Positions 1 through 8,945 are shown, numbered from the stretch's first letter. The stretch is DNA of 64,000 bases from Marisediminicola antarctica (GCF_009930795.1 NZ_CP017146.1:1798001-1862000); one strand, 5' to 3'. Numbers and translations are program-made. The notes: a model not told the origin generated them from the letters alone.

Positions 1-113
1 TCGGCCTCGACGACGAGGTCGAGACGGGCTCTCGGTTCCCAGCGGACACCGACACGGCGTCCCTCGCCCGGCAGAAGAGACACGCTCTCCTGTCGGAGCT
101 CGGGGAGGACTAG
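1..113 (+). CDS. 3' end of an unidentified gene, partial (likely transporter component)
   Basis: The last 36 codons of a gene whose start lies before the window. The frame is open from base 3 to a TAG at 111-113, two bases before the next gene. The tail is charged and hydrophilic, ending LLSELGED. Because two polyamine-type ABC permeases follow directly, it probably encodes the ATP-binding or substrate-binding subunit of that importer. The tail itself carries no diagnostic motif, so this rests on context only. Confidence 0.5.
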   Translation, partial: GLDDEVETGSRFPADTDTASLARQKRHALLSELGED

Positions 114-115
114 CC

Positions 116-1027
116 GTGGCCTTCTCCGCATTCGCGACCGCGACAGCCGCGGAACAGGCGCCCCGACGTGCGAGCAAGGTCGCCCTGTTGCTCCTGCTCC
201 CCGGCATCGCCTACCTGATGCTGTTCTTCCTCGTTCCGCTCTTCTCGCTCGTGATCACCTCGCTGCAGGCGCCGGCGGAGTTCGGTGACATTGGCGAGTA
301 CGACAATGCCTTCCGCTGGGAGAACTACACGACGGTGATCGGGCAGTACAGCGCCCAGATCCTTCGCTCGTTCCTCTATGCGGTGCTCGCGACGGTCTTT
401 GCTCTGCTGTTCAGCTATCCGCTGGCCTACTTCATCGGGGTTCGGGCCAGGCCCTATCCGCTGCTGCAGAAGCTCATCCTCGTGATGGTAATCGCCCCGT
501 TCTTCATCAGCTTCCTGCTGCGCACCCTCGCGTGGAAGCAGATCCTCTCCGACGAGTCGCCGGTGGTCGCCGCTCTCAAGGCGCTGTCGCTGCTCGCCCC
601 TGACGCGTACCTGACCGGAACCCCGTTCGCGGTCGTGTTCGGGCTCACCTACAACTTCATTCCGTTCATGACACTGCCGCTCTACGCATCCCTCGAGCGG
701 CTCGACACTCGTTACCTCGAGGCGGGCAGCGATCTGTATTCGACGCCGTTCACGACGTTCCGCACGGTGACGATTCCGCTGTCGATGCCTGGAATCGTCT
801 CGGGGGTGCTGCTGACGTTCATTCCGGCGGCCGGCGATTACGTCAACGCGAGCCGGGAGTTTCTCGGCGGCACGGGAACGACCATGATCGGAAACGTCAT
901 CGAGAGCAACTTCCTGATATCGCTGAACTATCCGGCCGCGGCATCGCTGTCCATCATTCTGATGGCCGTGATCCTGGTGCTGGTGACGGCGTACGTGAGG
1001 CGAAGCGGAACGGAGGACCTGCTGTGA
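116..1027 (+). CDS. ABC transporter permease, PotB-like (spermidine/putrescine type)
   Basis: A 303-residue inner-membrane permease starting at GTG 116, two bases after the preceding stop. About six hydrophobic segments are visible, the first at roughly residues 21-45. Near residue 203 lies the EAA-type cytoplasmic loop (EAGSDLYSTP) that docks on the ATPase. Length and loop fit the PotB/PotH class of binding-protein-dependent importers. Its stop overlaps the start of the second permease by four bases, so the pair is translationally coupled. Substrate cannot be read from a permease; polyamine or a related amine is inferred from family and from the aminotransferase downstream. Confidence 0.85.
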   Translation: MAFSAFATATAAEQAPRRASKVALLLLLPGIAYLMLFFLVPLFSLVITSLQAPAEFGDIGEYDNAFRWENYTTVIGQYSAQILRSFLYAVLATVFALLFSYPLAYFIGVRARPYPLLQKLILVMVIAPFFISFLLRTLAWKQILSDESPVVAALKALSLLAPDAYLTGTPFAVVFGLTYNFIPFMTLPLYASLERLDTRYLEAGSDLYSTPFTTFRTVTIPLSMPGIVSGVLLTFIPAAGDYVNASREFLGGTGTTMIGNVIESNFLISLNYPAAASLSIILMAVILVLVTAYVRRSGTEDLL

Positions 1028-1896
1028 CACTCCAGGAAGGTGCGGTGCTGGCCGAGGCGGTGACCACGCCGCAGCCCCGAAAGCCGAGGCAACGGCCCAG
1101 CTTCGCTCTGGGCAAGTGGCTGCTACCGCTCTACACCACGCTCGCGCTGCTGTTCCTGCTCATCCCGATCGCCTACACCTTCGTGTTCTCGTTCAACGAC
1201 TCGGTCAAGTCGAACATCTCGTGGCGTGGCTTTACCCTCGACAACTGGACCGGCGTCTGCAACGCGCAGGACGTCTGTGAGGCGTTCGGCAACAGCATCC
1301 TCATCGCGTTCGTCGCGACAGTTGTGGCGACGACGCTCGGCACGATGATCGCGATCGCACTCGTGCGCTACCGGTTCCGGTTCCGGTCGGGCATCAGCCT
1401 GCTGCTGTTCCTCCCCATGGCGACCCCGGAGGTCGTGCTCGGCGCCGGCCTCGCGGCGCAGTTCCTCGGCGCGGGGGTGCAGAAGGGCCTCGGCACGATC
1501 ATCATCGCGCACACGATGTTCTGCATCAGCTTCGTCGTCGTCACGGTCAAGGCGAGGGTGTCGAGCATCGACCCGGCGCTCGAGGAGGCCGGCCGCGACC
1601 TGTACGGCTCACCGGCGCAGGTCTTCTGGCGCATCACCTTCCCACTGCTCCTGCCGGGTATCGTCGCCGCAGCGCTCCTCTCGTTCGCTCTGAGTTTCGA
1701 CGACTTCATCATCACGAACTTCAACTCGGGAGCCGCGACGACCTTCCCGAAGTTCGTCTACGTCGCCGCATCCCGAGGCATCCCCGCGGAGGCGAACGTC
1801 ATAGCCTCGGCCGTCTTCGTGTTCGCCATCACGCTCGTCATCACCACGCAGGTGACGTCGACGCTGCGCGCGCGCCGCATGGCAGCGAAATCGTGA
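1024..1896 (+). CDS. ABC transporter permease, PotC-like
   Basis: Second permease, 290 residues, starting at GTG 1024 inside the stop of the first (GTGA overlap). An N-terminal hydrophilic stretch of about 35 residues precedes the first membrane segment. The EAA loop (EEAGRDLYGS) lies near residue 188. The protein matches the PotC/PotI half of a heterodimeric importer channel. It overlaps the following aminotransferase gene by four bases, so transporter and enzyme are made from one message. The specific substrate is not shown by the sequence. Confidence 0.85.
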   Translation: MTLQEGAVLAEAVTTPQPRKPRQRPSFALGKWLLPLYTTLALLFLLIPIAYTFVFSFNDSVKSNISWRGFTLDNWTGVCNAQDVCEAFGNSILIAFVATVVATTLGTMIAIALVRYRFRFRSGISLLLFLPMATPEVVLGAGLAAQFLGAGVQKGLGTIIIAHTMFCISFVVVTVKARVSSIDPALEEAGRDLYGSPAQVFWRITFPLLLPGIVAAALLSFALSFDDFIITNFNSGAATTFPKFVYVAASRGIPAEANVIASAVFVFAITLVITTQVTSTLRARRMAAKS

Positions 1897-3266
1897 CGGC
1901 GGAGCCGAACGCTCCCTACCCGCACCGCCGGCGCCTTGCCGAACTCTGGGAGGTGGAGGTGCAGCGGTTCCGCGCCGCACGGCCGCAATCCGATCTGCTG
2001 TTCCGCCAGGCGAAGGAGCACATGGCCGACGGCGTCCCGATGCTCTGGATGGCGAAGTGGCCGGGGCCCTGGCCTGTCTACGTCGACGTCGCGCAGGGAG
2101 CGCACTTCCGCTGCGTCGACGGGATCGACCATGTCGACCTCTGCCTCGGCGACACCGGCGCGATGTGCGGCCACGCGCCCCCGGCATCCGTCGCGGCGAT
2201 CACCCACCAGCTGAGCCGCGGCTCGACCCTCATGCTTCCGACCGCGGATGCCGCCGCCGCAGCATCGATGCTCGCCGAACGGTTCGGCGTGCCGAGCTGG
2301 CAGTTCGCGCTCTCCGCGACCGACGCCAACCGCAGCCTCATCCGATACACCCGCCAGGTCACCGGGCGCCGCCGGATCGCCGTGCACGACTACTGCTACC
2401 ACGGCACGGTGGACGAGGCTTACGCGACCCTCGACGAGAACGGCGCCGTCGTCTCCCGGCGCGGCAACATCGGACCTCCGGTCCCGCTCGATGAGACCAC
2501 GGCCGTCGTGCCGTTCAACGACATCCCCGCCCTCGAAGAAGCCTTCGCCGCGGGCGACATCGCCGCATTCCTCATCGAGCCGGCGCTCACGAACATCGGC
2601 ATCGTGCTGCCCGATCCCGGGTACCACGCCGCGGTGCGCGAGCTGTGCACCCGGTTCGGGGTCGTCCTCATCATCGATGAGACGCACACGTTCAGCGCCG
2701 GGCCCGGCGGCATGATCCGCGCGGATGCCCTCGAGCCGGATGCCGTCGTCATCGGCAAGAGCATCGGCGGGGGCATCCCGGCCGGCGCCTACGGGATGAC
2801 GACCGAGTTCGCCGCCGCGGTGCGGGCGAGCCTTGACCTGGAGGACATCGACGTTGGGGGAGTCGGCGGCACCCTCGCTGGCAATGCCGTGTCGCTCGCG
2901 GCGATCCGCGCCACCCTCGGCGAGGTGCTCACCGCAGACGCGTTCGCCGGAATGATCGAGCGCTGTACCCAGTGGACGGCGGGCGTGCAGGCGGCTCTCG
3001 ACGAGTTCGAGGTGCCCTGGCAGGTCACCCAGCTCGGCGCACGCGCCGAATACAGCTTCCGCGCCACAGCACCGACGACAGGCAGTGAGGCCGCCCACGC
3101 GGACGACTTCGAGCTGCAACAGTACCTGCACCTGCACGCCCTCAACCGCGGGATCCTCATCACGCCGTTTCACAATATGGCGCTGATGAGCCCGGTGACG
3201 TCGGCGGCCGATGTCGAGCGGCACACCGTCGCGTTTCGCGAGGCCGTCGAGAGCCTCTACGCCTAG
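1893..3266 (+). CDS. Class III PLP-dependent aminotransferase
   Basis: A 457-residue fold-type I aminotransferase starting at GTG 1893 (GTGA overlap with the permease). Visible family marks are the PLP-contacting IDETHTF motif and the Schiff-base lysine K289 in the GKSIGGGIPAG context, which resembles glutamate-1-semialdehyde and omega-amino acid transaminases. Co-transcription with a polyamine-type importer suggests transamination of an imported amine such as putrescine or a derivative; that is inference. A haem-pathway role is unlikely in this context. The gene ends about 10 bases from the tip of an IS110-type insertion. Confidence 0.85.
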   Translation: MTAEPNAPYPHRRRLAELWEVEVQRFRAARPQSDLLFRQAKEHMADGVPMLWMAKWPGPWPVYVDVAQGAHFRCVDGIDHVDLCLGDTGAMCGHAPPASVAAITHQLSRGSTLMLPTADAAAAASMLAERFGVPSWQFALSATDANRSLIRYTRQVTGRRRIAVHDYCYHGTVDEAYATLDENGAVVSRRGNIGPPVPLDETTAVVPFNDIPALEEAFAAGDIAAFLIEPALTNIGIVLPDPGYHAAVRELCTRFGVVLIIDETHTFSAGPGGMIRADALEPDAVVIGKSIGGGIPAGAYGMTTEFAAAVRASLDLEDIDVGGVGGTLAGNAVSLAAIRATLGEVLTADAFAGMIERCTQWTAGVQAALDEFEVPWQVTQLGARAEYSFRATAPTTGSEAAHADDFELQQYLHLHALNRGILITPFHNMALMSPVTSAADVERHTVAFREAVESLYA

Positions 3267-3472
3267 CTCTGTTTGCATTATTCAGGAGGTTGACGGTGGA
3301 GGTGGGGCTGGCGCCCGCGACGCGGCCACCGCACAGCCGGGATTCAGTGCCCCGAGCCGGCAAATCGGCCGGATTCGGGTACTCAGGCCCGGTAAATGAG
3401 CCCGATCGCATGAGGGAGCGCGCGATTGCAGGCCGTCATCACTTCCCACTCCTGACACGTGAATACCGGTTT

Positions 3473-4708
3473 TTAGGCTGCGGTGGGGGTGAGGGTCACC
3501 TGGTATCCGAGGGTGCGGAGCTGGTTGATGGCGTTGGATTTTGTTCGGTCGGGGTGGCGGTTGGAGTAGTAGTTCGGTCCGAGTTCGGTGAAGGCTTCCC
3601 CGGTGGTGCCCATCTTCCAGACGGCGACAAGGATGCTGTGCTCGAGGGCGACGATCGCCTTGATGCTGCCGCGCCGAGCGGCGATCCGTCGGTATTTCAC
3701 GGCGAGGTGCGTGTTCTTCTGTCGGGTGATGACCAGGGCGGAGATCCCGAGGGCGGCCTTCAGGTGCGCATTACCGGGGCGCGTTTTGGTCGATTTCACT
3801 CGTCCCGCGGACTCGTTCGATCCCGGACAGACCCCGGCCCAGGACGCAAGATGTCCGGGGCTGGGGAAAATATGCATGTTCCCGCCGGTCTCGGCGATGA
3901 TCACGTCCGCAACACGAACAGAGACCCCCGGAATGGTGGTGAGGGTCTCTCGAAAGACCCGAAAGGGTTCCATCACCACCTCGATTCGGGCGGTGATCTC
4001 ATCGATCAGGGTCGCACTGTGATCGAGTTGGGTGAGGTGCAGGTTCACCATGAACGCGTGGTGGTCCCTAAACCGTCCGGTGAGGGCTTCGACCAGTTCC
4101 GGGATCTTCGCCCGCAGCCGGCCCTTGGCCAGAGCGGCAAGTTTCACGGGGTCGCGTTCCCCGGCGACCAGGGCATCGAGGATGCTGCGCGCCGAGACCC
4201 CGTTCAGCTGGGACACCACCGAGGACAGCTTGATCCCGGCGTCCTCGAGGATCTTCTCGATCCGCTGGATATGCCGGCTGCGCTCCTGCACGATCGTGGC
4301 CCGGGTCCGGGTCAGATCCCGCAACTCCCGGATCGGTTCCGGTGGCACGAACGAGGCCCGCACCAGTCCGTGAGCGGCCAGTTGGGCCAGCCAGCCCGCG
4401 TCCGAGACATCCGTTTTCCGGCCCGGGAAATTACGCACATCCCGCGCGTTGACAAGCGTCACCGGCAGCACCGATTCCAACAGATAGTAGAACGGCTTCC
4501 AATAATCACCGGTCGCCTCCATCACAACCGTTGTCACCCGGTTCGCGAGGAGATGCTCCCGCAACTCCAGCACCTGCGACGTTGTTGCACCCCAGGTAGT
4601 AACTTTCTGCTCGAACGTCCCGGGCCGTTTCCCAGGCACTCGAACACAGACCTTCACGTCCCGCTTGGAGATATCCATCCCCGCAGCACGCTCATGGACC
4701 ACGTCCAT
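3473..4708 (-). CDS. IS110-family transposase (DEDD recombinase)
   Basis: The most likely start is ATG 4708 (411 residues, MDVVHERAAG), preceded by GAGGAAAA; the frame stays open to 4747. The N-terminal RuvC-like domain shows MDISKRDV, VMEATGDYW and DVSDAGWLAQL, which supply the acidic residues. The C-terminal Tnp domain contains TIPGVSVRVADVI and GSNESAGR, with the serine expected for the family. The frame is intact, so the element may still be active. In IS110 elements this enzyme works with a structured bridge RNA encoded in the non-coding end. Confidence 0.93.
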   Translation of the reverse strand: MDVVHERAAGMDISKRDVKVCVRVPGKRPGTFEQKVTTWGATTSQVLELREHLLANRVTTVVMEATGDYWKPFYYLLESVLPVTLVNARDVRNFPGRKTDVSDAGWLAQLAAHGLVRASFVPPEPIRELRDLTRTRATIVQERSRHIQRIEKILEDAGIKLSSVVSQLNGVSARSILDALVAGERDPVKLAALAKGRLRAKIPELVEALTGRFRDHHAFMVNLHLTQLDHSATLIDEITARIEVVMEPFRVFRETLTTIPGVSVRVADVIIAETGGNMHIFPSPGHLASWAGVCPGSNESAGRVKSTKTRPGNAHLKAALGISALVITRQKNTHLAVKYRRIAARRGSIKAIVALEHSILVAVWKMGTTGEAFTELGPNYYSNRHPDRTKSNAINQLRTLGYQVTLTPTAA

Positions 4709-4747
4709 CATTTTCCTCCTCATCCCATATATTGACGGGCCCACCAC

Positions 4748-4984
4748 GGAAGAGGTTAGGAAAAATCAGAAATCTGACACACGTGCTCGGAGCAACAATC
4801 CACAGTTCTCGTAAGAAAACCCCTCCTGCCACGCTGAATAACAAGCTCTCAGCATCAAGGAAAAACCGGCATCCCCGTGGCGAGCACCTCCATCATCCGT
4901 CCGAGCACGACGCCGCGCCAGACCCGCAACGCGACCCAACCCGAAATTCAGCAACCACCACGGAGGGGCAACGCCCCTGAGACG
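4748..4984 (-). ncRNA. Candidate bridge-RNA region of the IS110-type element
   Basis: This non-coding segment precedes the transposase gene, where IS110-group elements encode their bridge RNA. It contains a perfect 6-bp stem with a 3-nt loop (AGGGGC-AAC-GCCCCT, 4964-4978) next to the element tip. An 11-bp direct repeat ACGCTGAATAA occurs at 4831-4841 and 4982-4992. The guide loops were not identified, and in IS1111-type elements the RNA would be at the other end (3276-3472, which holds CCGGC-AAATCG-GCCGG). The assignment is by position and family, not by a recognised RNA fold. Confidence 0.35.
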
Positions 4985-5997
4985 CTGAATAATGAAAGCG
5001 ATGCTCGCAGCTCGCCGACCGCCACGCCGCCGCCGAGTACGCGCTCGGTGGTGTCGGCGATCACGGCATCCGCGAGTGCGCGATCCAGAGCGCCGACTGA
5101 GACGAGAAGTTCCAGCGCGACGAGGGTCGTCGCCCGGTTGCTGCCGTCGAGCGCCTTGACGGCGACGGCGGTGCCATCTGGTGCGCCGAGCACCATGACC
5201 CCCTCCGCGCCGTTCTTTGCGACGAGTCCGAGACGCTCGATCACGACGGTAGTGGCCCGGCCGGGGCCGTCGATCGCCCAACCGTCGACCAGGATCGCCG
5301 CCGCGAGCCGCGCCGCGAGCGGGTCGCCACCGGCTCGGGCCGCACCGGAGATGCGCCCGACGGCGCTCGCGAGGCCACGCAGGCTCGTGCCGAACACGGG
5401 AGCGCCGCAGCCGTCGATGCCGACCGTGCCGACGCCCTCGCCGGTGAGCTCCTCGATCGTCGTCCGGACGAGCTGCTGCAGTGGATGCGACGGGTCGAGG
5501 TAGCTGGCCGTCGGCCAGTCGTTGACCACGCAGGCGAGCAGGAACGAGGCGTGCTTGCCCGAACAGTTCATCGTGATGCGGCGCTTGCCGTCGCCGCGCC
5601 GGCGAGCGGAGTAGGCCGCCTCGCGATCGAGCGGCCAGTCGGCCGGGCAGCGGAGGTCGTCCTCGGTCAGTCCTGCGAGGGCCAGTATCTCGCTGACGAC
5701 ACGGACGTGCCCGTCGGTGCCGGCATGGCTCGCGGTCGCCAGCACAGCCCGCTCGCCGTCGAGGGTGGCCCCCGATCGCAGCACGGCGACCGCCTGCAGG
5801 AGCTTGAGCGACGACCGGGCGTAGATCTCGGCAGACGAGTCGCCGAGCTCCCGCAGCACCGAGCCGTCGGGCGCGACGACGACCGCGGCCCCGATGTGTC
5901 TGGATTCGATCAGGCCTGCGCGTTCGAGCACCGCGAGCTCGACGGAACCGTCGAGGTCGAGGGGGCGCCGAGTCAGCAGTGGTGGAAAGGACGTCAC
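4948..5997 (-). CDS. L-asparaginase II (AnsA/Asparaginase_II family), 3' end altered by insertion
   Basis: Starts at GTG 5997, overlapping the gabT stop by four bases. The protein carries the family motifs SSLKLLQ, SHAGTDGHVR and MNCSGKHASF, which place it in the Asparaginase_II family that converts L-asparagine to aspartate and ammonia. The recognisable family sequence ends at GELRAS; the last ~16 residues (LSLFSVSG to the Cys end) are read from the tip of the IS110-type element. The catalytic body is complete, so the enzyme may still work with a replaced tail. Its place behind gabT suggests amine-nitrogen scavenging. Confidence 0.85.
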   Translation of the reverse strand: MTSFPPLLTRRPLDLDGSVELAVLERAGLIESRHIGAAVVVAPDGSVLRELGDSSAEIYARSSLKLLQAVAVLRSGATLDGERAVLATASHAGTDGHVRVVSEILALAGLTEDDLRCPADWPLDREAAYSARRRGDGKRRITMNCSGKHASFLLACVVNDWPTASYLDPSHPLQQLVRTTIEELTGEGVGTVGIDGCGAPVFGTSLRGLASAVGRISGAARAGGDPLAARLAAAILVDGWAIDGPGRATTVVIERLGLVAKNGAEGVMVLGAPDGTAVAVKALDGSNRATTLVALELLVSVGALDRALADAVIADTTERVLGGGVAVGELRASLSLFSVSGALPLRGGC

Positions 5998-7340
5998 AGT
6001 GACGCGAACGCGTCGCCGAGCACCTCGAGGGCCTCCCGAAGCAGCTCGTCGCTGATCGCGAGGCTCGGCAGGAAGCGAAGAACGTTGCCGAGCGTGCCTG
6101 CGGTGAGGATGATCACCCCATGCTGGGCCGCGAACGTGGCGATCGCCGAGACGGCGGCGGGGTTCGGGTCGAGGGTGCCCGGCCGCACGAGCTCGATCGC
6201 GAGCATCGCACCGATTCCGCGCACGTCGCCGATGACGTCGTAGCGGCTCTTCAACTCGAGCAGTCCCGGCTTCAGGATGCCCTCAATGCGGGCGCCCTCA
6301 GCGAGCAGCCCGCGGGACTCGATCTCGTCGAACACGGCCACTGCGGCGGCGGCGGCAACGGGGTTGCCGCCGAACGTGCCGCCGAGCCCGCCCGCATGCG
6401 GGGAGTCCATGATCTCCGCACGTCCGGTCACACCGGCGATCGGCAGTCCTCCCGCGATGCCCTTGGCGCTGAGCAGCATATCCGGCACGATGCCGAAATG
6501 CTCGCTCGCGAACCAGGCCCCGGTGCGGGCCATGCCGCTCTGGATCTCGTCGGCGATAAAGACGATGCCGTTCGCATTGCACCACTCCTGCAGGGCGGGA
6601 AGGTACCCGTCAGCGGGGACAACGAAGCCGCCCTCGCCTTGGATCGGCTCGACGACGAGGCAGGCGAGGTCGGATGCGCCTACCTTCTTCTCGAGATAGG
6701 AGATCGTGCGCGCTGCGGCATCCGGCCCGCTCAGCCCATCGCGGAACGGGTAGGAGTTCGGCGCGTGGTGCACGTCGGAGGCGAATGGGCCGAAGCCGGA
6801 CTTGTACGGCATCGCCTTGAACGTCATCGCCATGGTGAGGTTCGTGCGGCCGTGGTAGGCGTGGTCGAGCACGGCGACGCCGTTCCGGCCGGTGTGTTTG
6901 CGGGCGATCTTGACGGCGTTCTCGACGGCCTCGGCGCCGGAGTTGATCAGCATCGTCTTCTTGGCGTGCGCGCCGGGGGTGTGCTCGGCGAGAAGCTCGG
7001 CCACGCGCACATAGTTCTCGTAGGGGGTAATCGTGAACATCGCGTGGGTGAATTCGGCCAGCTGCGCCGTCGCCGCCGCGACAACCGCGGCATTGGTGTG
7101 ACCGATCGTCATGACCCCGATGCCCGAGCCGAGGTCGATGAACTGGTTGCCGTCGACATCCACGACGATCGCGCCGTGTGCACGCTCCACATATACGGGA
7201 AGTGCCGACCCGACACCGGACGGCACAGAGGCGAGCCTGCGCTTCTGCAGCTCGGTAGATTTCGGGCCGGGAATGGCGGTGAGGATGCGGCGCTGCTGGG
7301 AAACCGGCGCGTCGGCGCGAGCGGAGAGGATGTCAGTCAT
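5994..7340 (-). CDS. gabT: 4-aminobutyrate aminotransferase
   Basis: A 448-residue class III aminotransferase with the GabT signature order: INSGAEAVENAVKIAR, AYHGRTNLTM, ADEIQSGMARTG, and the PLP lysine K293 in SAKGIAGGLP. It transfers the amino group of GABA to 2-oxoglutarate, giving succinic semialdehyde. A succinate-semialdehyde dehydrogenase is not in the window. ATG 7340 is chosen because the usual GabT N-terminus follows. The gene is co-directional with asparaginase (4-base overlap) and divergent from the OsmC gene, with a 37-bp gap between them. Confidence 0.93.
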   Translation of the reverse strand: MTDILSARADAPVSQQRRILTAIPGPKSTELQKRRLASVPSGVGSALPVYVERAHGAIVVDVDGNQFIDLGSGIGVMTIGHTNAAVVAAATAQLAEFTHAMFTITPYENYVRVAELLAEHTPGAHAKKTMLINSGAEAVENAVKIARKHTGRNGVAVLDHAYHGRTNLTMAMTFKAMPYKSGFGPFASDVHHAPNSYPFRDGLSGPDAAARTISYLEKKVGASDLACLVVEPIQGEGGFVVPADGYLPALQEWCNANGIVFIADEIQSGMARTGAWFASEHFGIVPDMLLSAKGIAGGLPIAGVTGRAEIMDSPHAGGLGGTFGGNPVAAAAAVAVFDEIESRGLLAEGARIEGILKPGLLELKSRYDVIGDVRGIGAMLAIELVRPGTLDPNPAAVSAIATFAAQHGVIILTAGTLGNVLRFLPSLAISDELLREALEVLGDAFASL

Positions 7341-7377
7341 GGTGGACTGAGTTTAGCCGCCATAGATAAGGGAACCA

Positions 7378-7872
7378 ATGAATTCAGAGCACCACTACAG
7401 CGTGCGGATCCAGTGGCAGGGCAACCGCGGATCCGGTACGAGCGACTACCGCTCCTATAGTCGACAGCACGTGATCGAGGCGGACGGCAAGCACGACATC
7501 AGCGGCTCGGCGGATCGCGTGTTCCACGGCGACCGAGACCGCTGGAATCCGGAGGAACTTCTCGTCGCCGCCCTGGCCCAGTGCCACATGCTCAGCTATC
7601 TGCATGTCGCGGCGAGCCACGGCGTTGTCGTGACGGATTATACGGATTCGCCGGTCGGCACGATGGTGCAGACCCCCGGCGGCGGCGGGCATTTCACGCT
7701 GGTCGTGCTGCACCCCGTCGTGACCGTCTCGGCCCCACCCGGCGACGACGAGGCGATTGTCGAGCTGGCTGCGGCCCTTCACGGGGAGGCCGAACGCAAA
7801 TGCTTCATTGCGGCATCCATGGGATTCCCTGTGCATCACGCGGTGACGACCATCGTCACCCCTTCTGCCTGA
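7378..7872 (+). CDS. OsmC/Ohr family protein
   Basis: A 164-residue cytoplasmic protein of the OsmC-like fold. The two conserved cysteines are seen in AQCHMLSYLHVA and RKCFIAASMGFPV, the arrangement used for thiol-dependent reduction of organic or fatty-acid hydroperoxides. Histidine-rich N-terminus (EHHYSVRIQW) is typical of the YhfA/OsmC branch. The gene is monocistronic and divergent from gabT; the 37-bp gap must hold both promoters. Substrate is unknown. Confidence 0.88.
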   Translation: MNSEHHYSVRIQWQGNRGSGTSDYRSYSRQHVIEADGKHDISGSADRVFHGDRDRWNPEELLVAALAQCHMLSYLHVAASHGVVVTDYTDSPVGTMVQTPGGGGHFTLVVLHPVVTVSAPPGDDEAIVELAAALHGEAERKCFIAASMGFPVHHAVTTIVTPSA

Positions 7873-7970
7873 TCCGTCGGGTACCCTCTATAGCTGGGCC
7901 GCTTCGCCTTCGCCGAGATCGGTGCGACACACTGGCGCCCGCCCCCCTCCCCCCACCAGAAAGCAGACTT

Positions 7971-8945
7971 TTGTCGAAGAAACTTCTCACGTCGCTGACG
8001 ATAGCCACCGTCGTCTTCTCTCTCGTCGGGTGCAGCACGGGAACGAACGAGGCCGACGCCCCTAACTGCGCGGCCACCGAGTCGGGCGAGAGTTCCGAGA
8101 AGGTCAATGTCTCCGGCGACGTCGGCTCCGCGCCGAAAGTCGAATTCGACTCGCCGCTGAACGCGGAGACGACGGAGCGCACTGTTGTCGACGAGGGCGA
8201 CGGCGACGTCGTGGCTGTCGAGGGCAGCATCGTCACCGTCGATTTCTCCGCCTACAACGCGACCTCGGGCGACGAGATCGAGACGACCACGTATGACGAA
8301 GCCGGCCAGCAGCAGTTCACCCTCGACGAGGCTCAGCTTCTTCCGGGCCTGCTCAAGGCGCTCCAGTGCTCGGTCACCGGCGACCGTGTCGTCGCCGTGA
8401 TCCCGCCCGCGGACGCCTTCCAGGAGGCTGGACAGGCCGACCTGGGTGTCGCCGCCGAGGACTCGATGGTCTTCGTGATCGACGTCGTCGACATCTCGGA
8501 GCCCGTCGAGGCGCTGCCGCGCGCCGAGGGCGAGGAGCAGCCGGCCGAGGACGGCTTCCCGACGGTGGAACTCGCCGAGGACGGCGCGCCCACGATCACG
8601 ATTCCGGATGCCGAAGCCCCCACCGAGCTCAAGATTGCCAACCTCATCACGGGTGATGGCGAAGAGGTCGCCGAGGGTGCCAACGTGACCGTGCACTACA
8701 CCGGCATGGTTTGGGCGACCGGCGACATCTTCGACTCGAGCTGGGAGCGCGGCGAGCCGGCCACCTTCCCGACCGGCGGAGTGATTCCCGGGTTCTCGAA
8801 GGCACTCGTCGGCCAGAAGGTCGGATCCCAGGTCATCGCGGTCATCCCGCCCGCTGAGGGTTACGGCGACGCGCCGCCGGAGGGCTCGCCGATCGGCGCA
8901 ACCGACACGCTCGTCTTCGTCGTCGACATTCTCGCCACCCAGTAG
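7971..8945 (+). CDS. Two-domain FKBP-type peptidyl-prolyl isomerase, lipoprotein
   Basis: The start is taken as TTG 7971, preceded by AGAAAG, because it gives a proper lipoprotein signal: MSKKLL, a hydrophobic core, then the lipobox LVGC with C21. The mature part holds two FKBP units, about residues 70-170 and 200-324. The second has the clear VHYTGMVWATGDIFDSSW and IPPAEGYGD signatures. The first is divergent (VTVDFSAYN) and may be a substrate-binding rather than catalytic domain. Expected role is proline isomerisation of exported proteins at the outer face of the membrane. The 98 bp upstream show no other gene. Confidence 0.88.
   Translation: MSKKLLTSLTIATVVFSLVGCSTGTNEADAPNCAATESGESSEKVNVSGDVGSAPKVEFDSPLNAETTERTVVDEGDGDVVAVEGSIVTVDFSAYNATSGDEIETTTYDEAGQQQFTLDEAQLLPGLLKALQCSVTGDRVVAVIPPADAFQEAGQADLGVAAEDSMVFVIDVVDISEPVEALPRAEGEEQPAEDGFPTVELAEDGAPTITIPDAEAPTELKIANLITGDGEEVAEGANVTVHYTGMVWATGDIFDSSWERGEPATFPTGGVIPGFSKALVGQKVGSQVIAVIPPAEGYGDAPPEGSPIGATDTLVFVVDILATQ

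Larger units (their letters stand above)
3276..4994 (-). mobile_element. IS110-family insertion sequence, about 1.72 kb
   Basis: The insertion lies between the convergent aminotransferase and asparaginase genes. It encodes one DEDD transposase, leaving about 200 bp of non-coding DNA on its downstream side and about 240-285 bp upstream. A perfect 10-bp inverted pair, CATTATTCAG at 3276-3285 and CTGAATAATG at 4985-4994, sits at the two outer ends and is taken here as the boundary. Most IS110 members lack terminal inverted repeats, whereas the IS1111 subgroup has subterminal ones, so the exact ends could lie a few bases away. No target duplication is apparent. Confidence 0.7.

Noticed and set aside
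3290-4735. 481-codon plus-strand frame over the IS110-type element
   Set aside because: Antisense of the transposase; the minus strand shows the family motifs.
4850-4925. Remnant of a gene in the IS110 5' region (minus-strand frame reading VWRGVVLGRMMEVLATG)
   Set aside because: It looks protein-like but is only about 25 codons, has no start and lies inside the presumed element; kept as part of the candidate RNA region.
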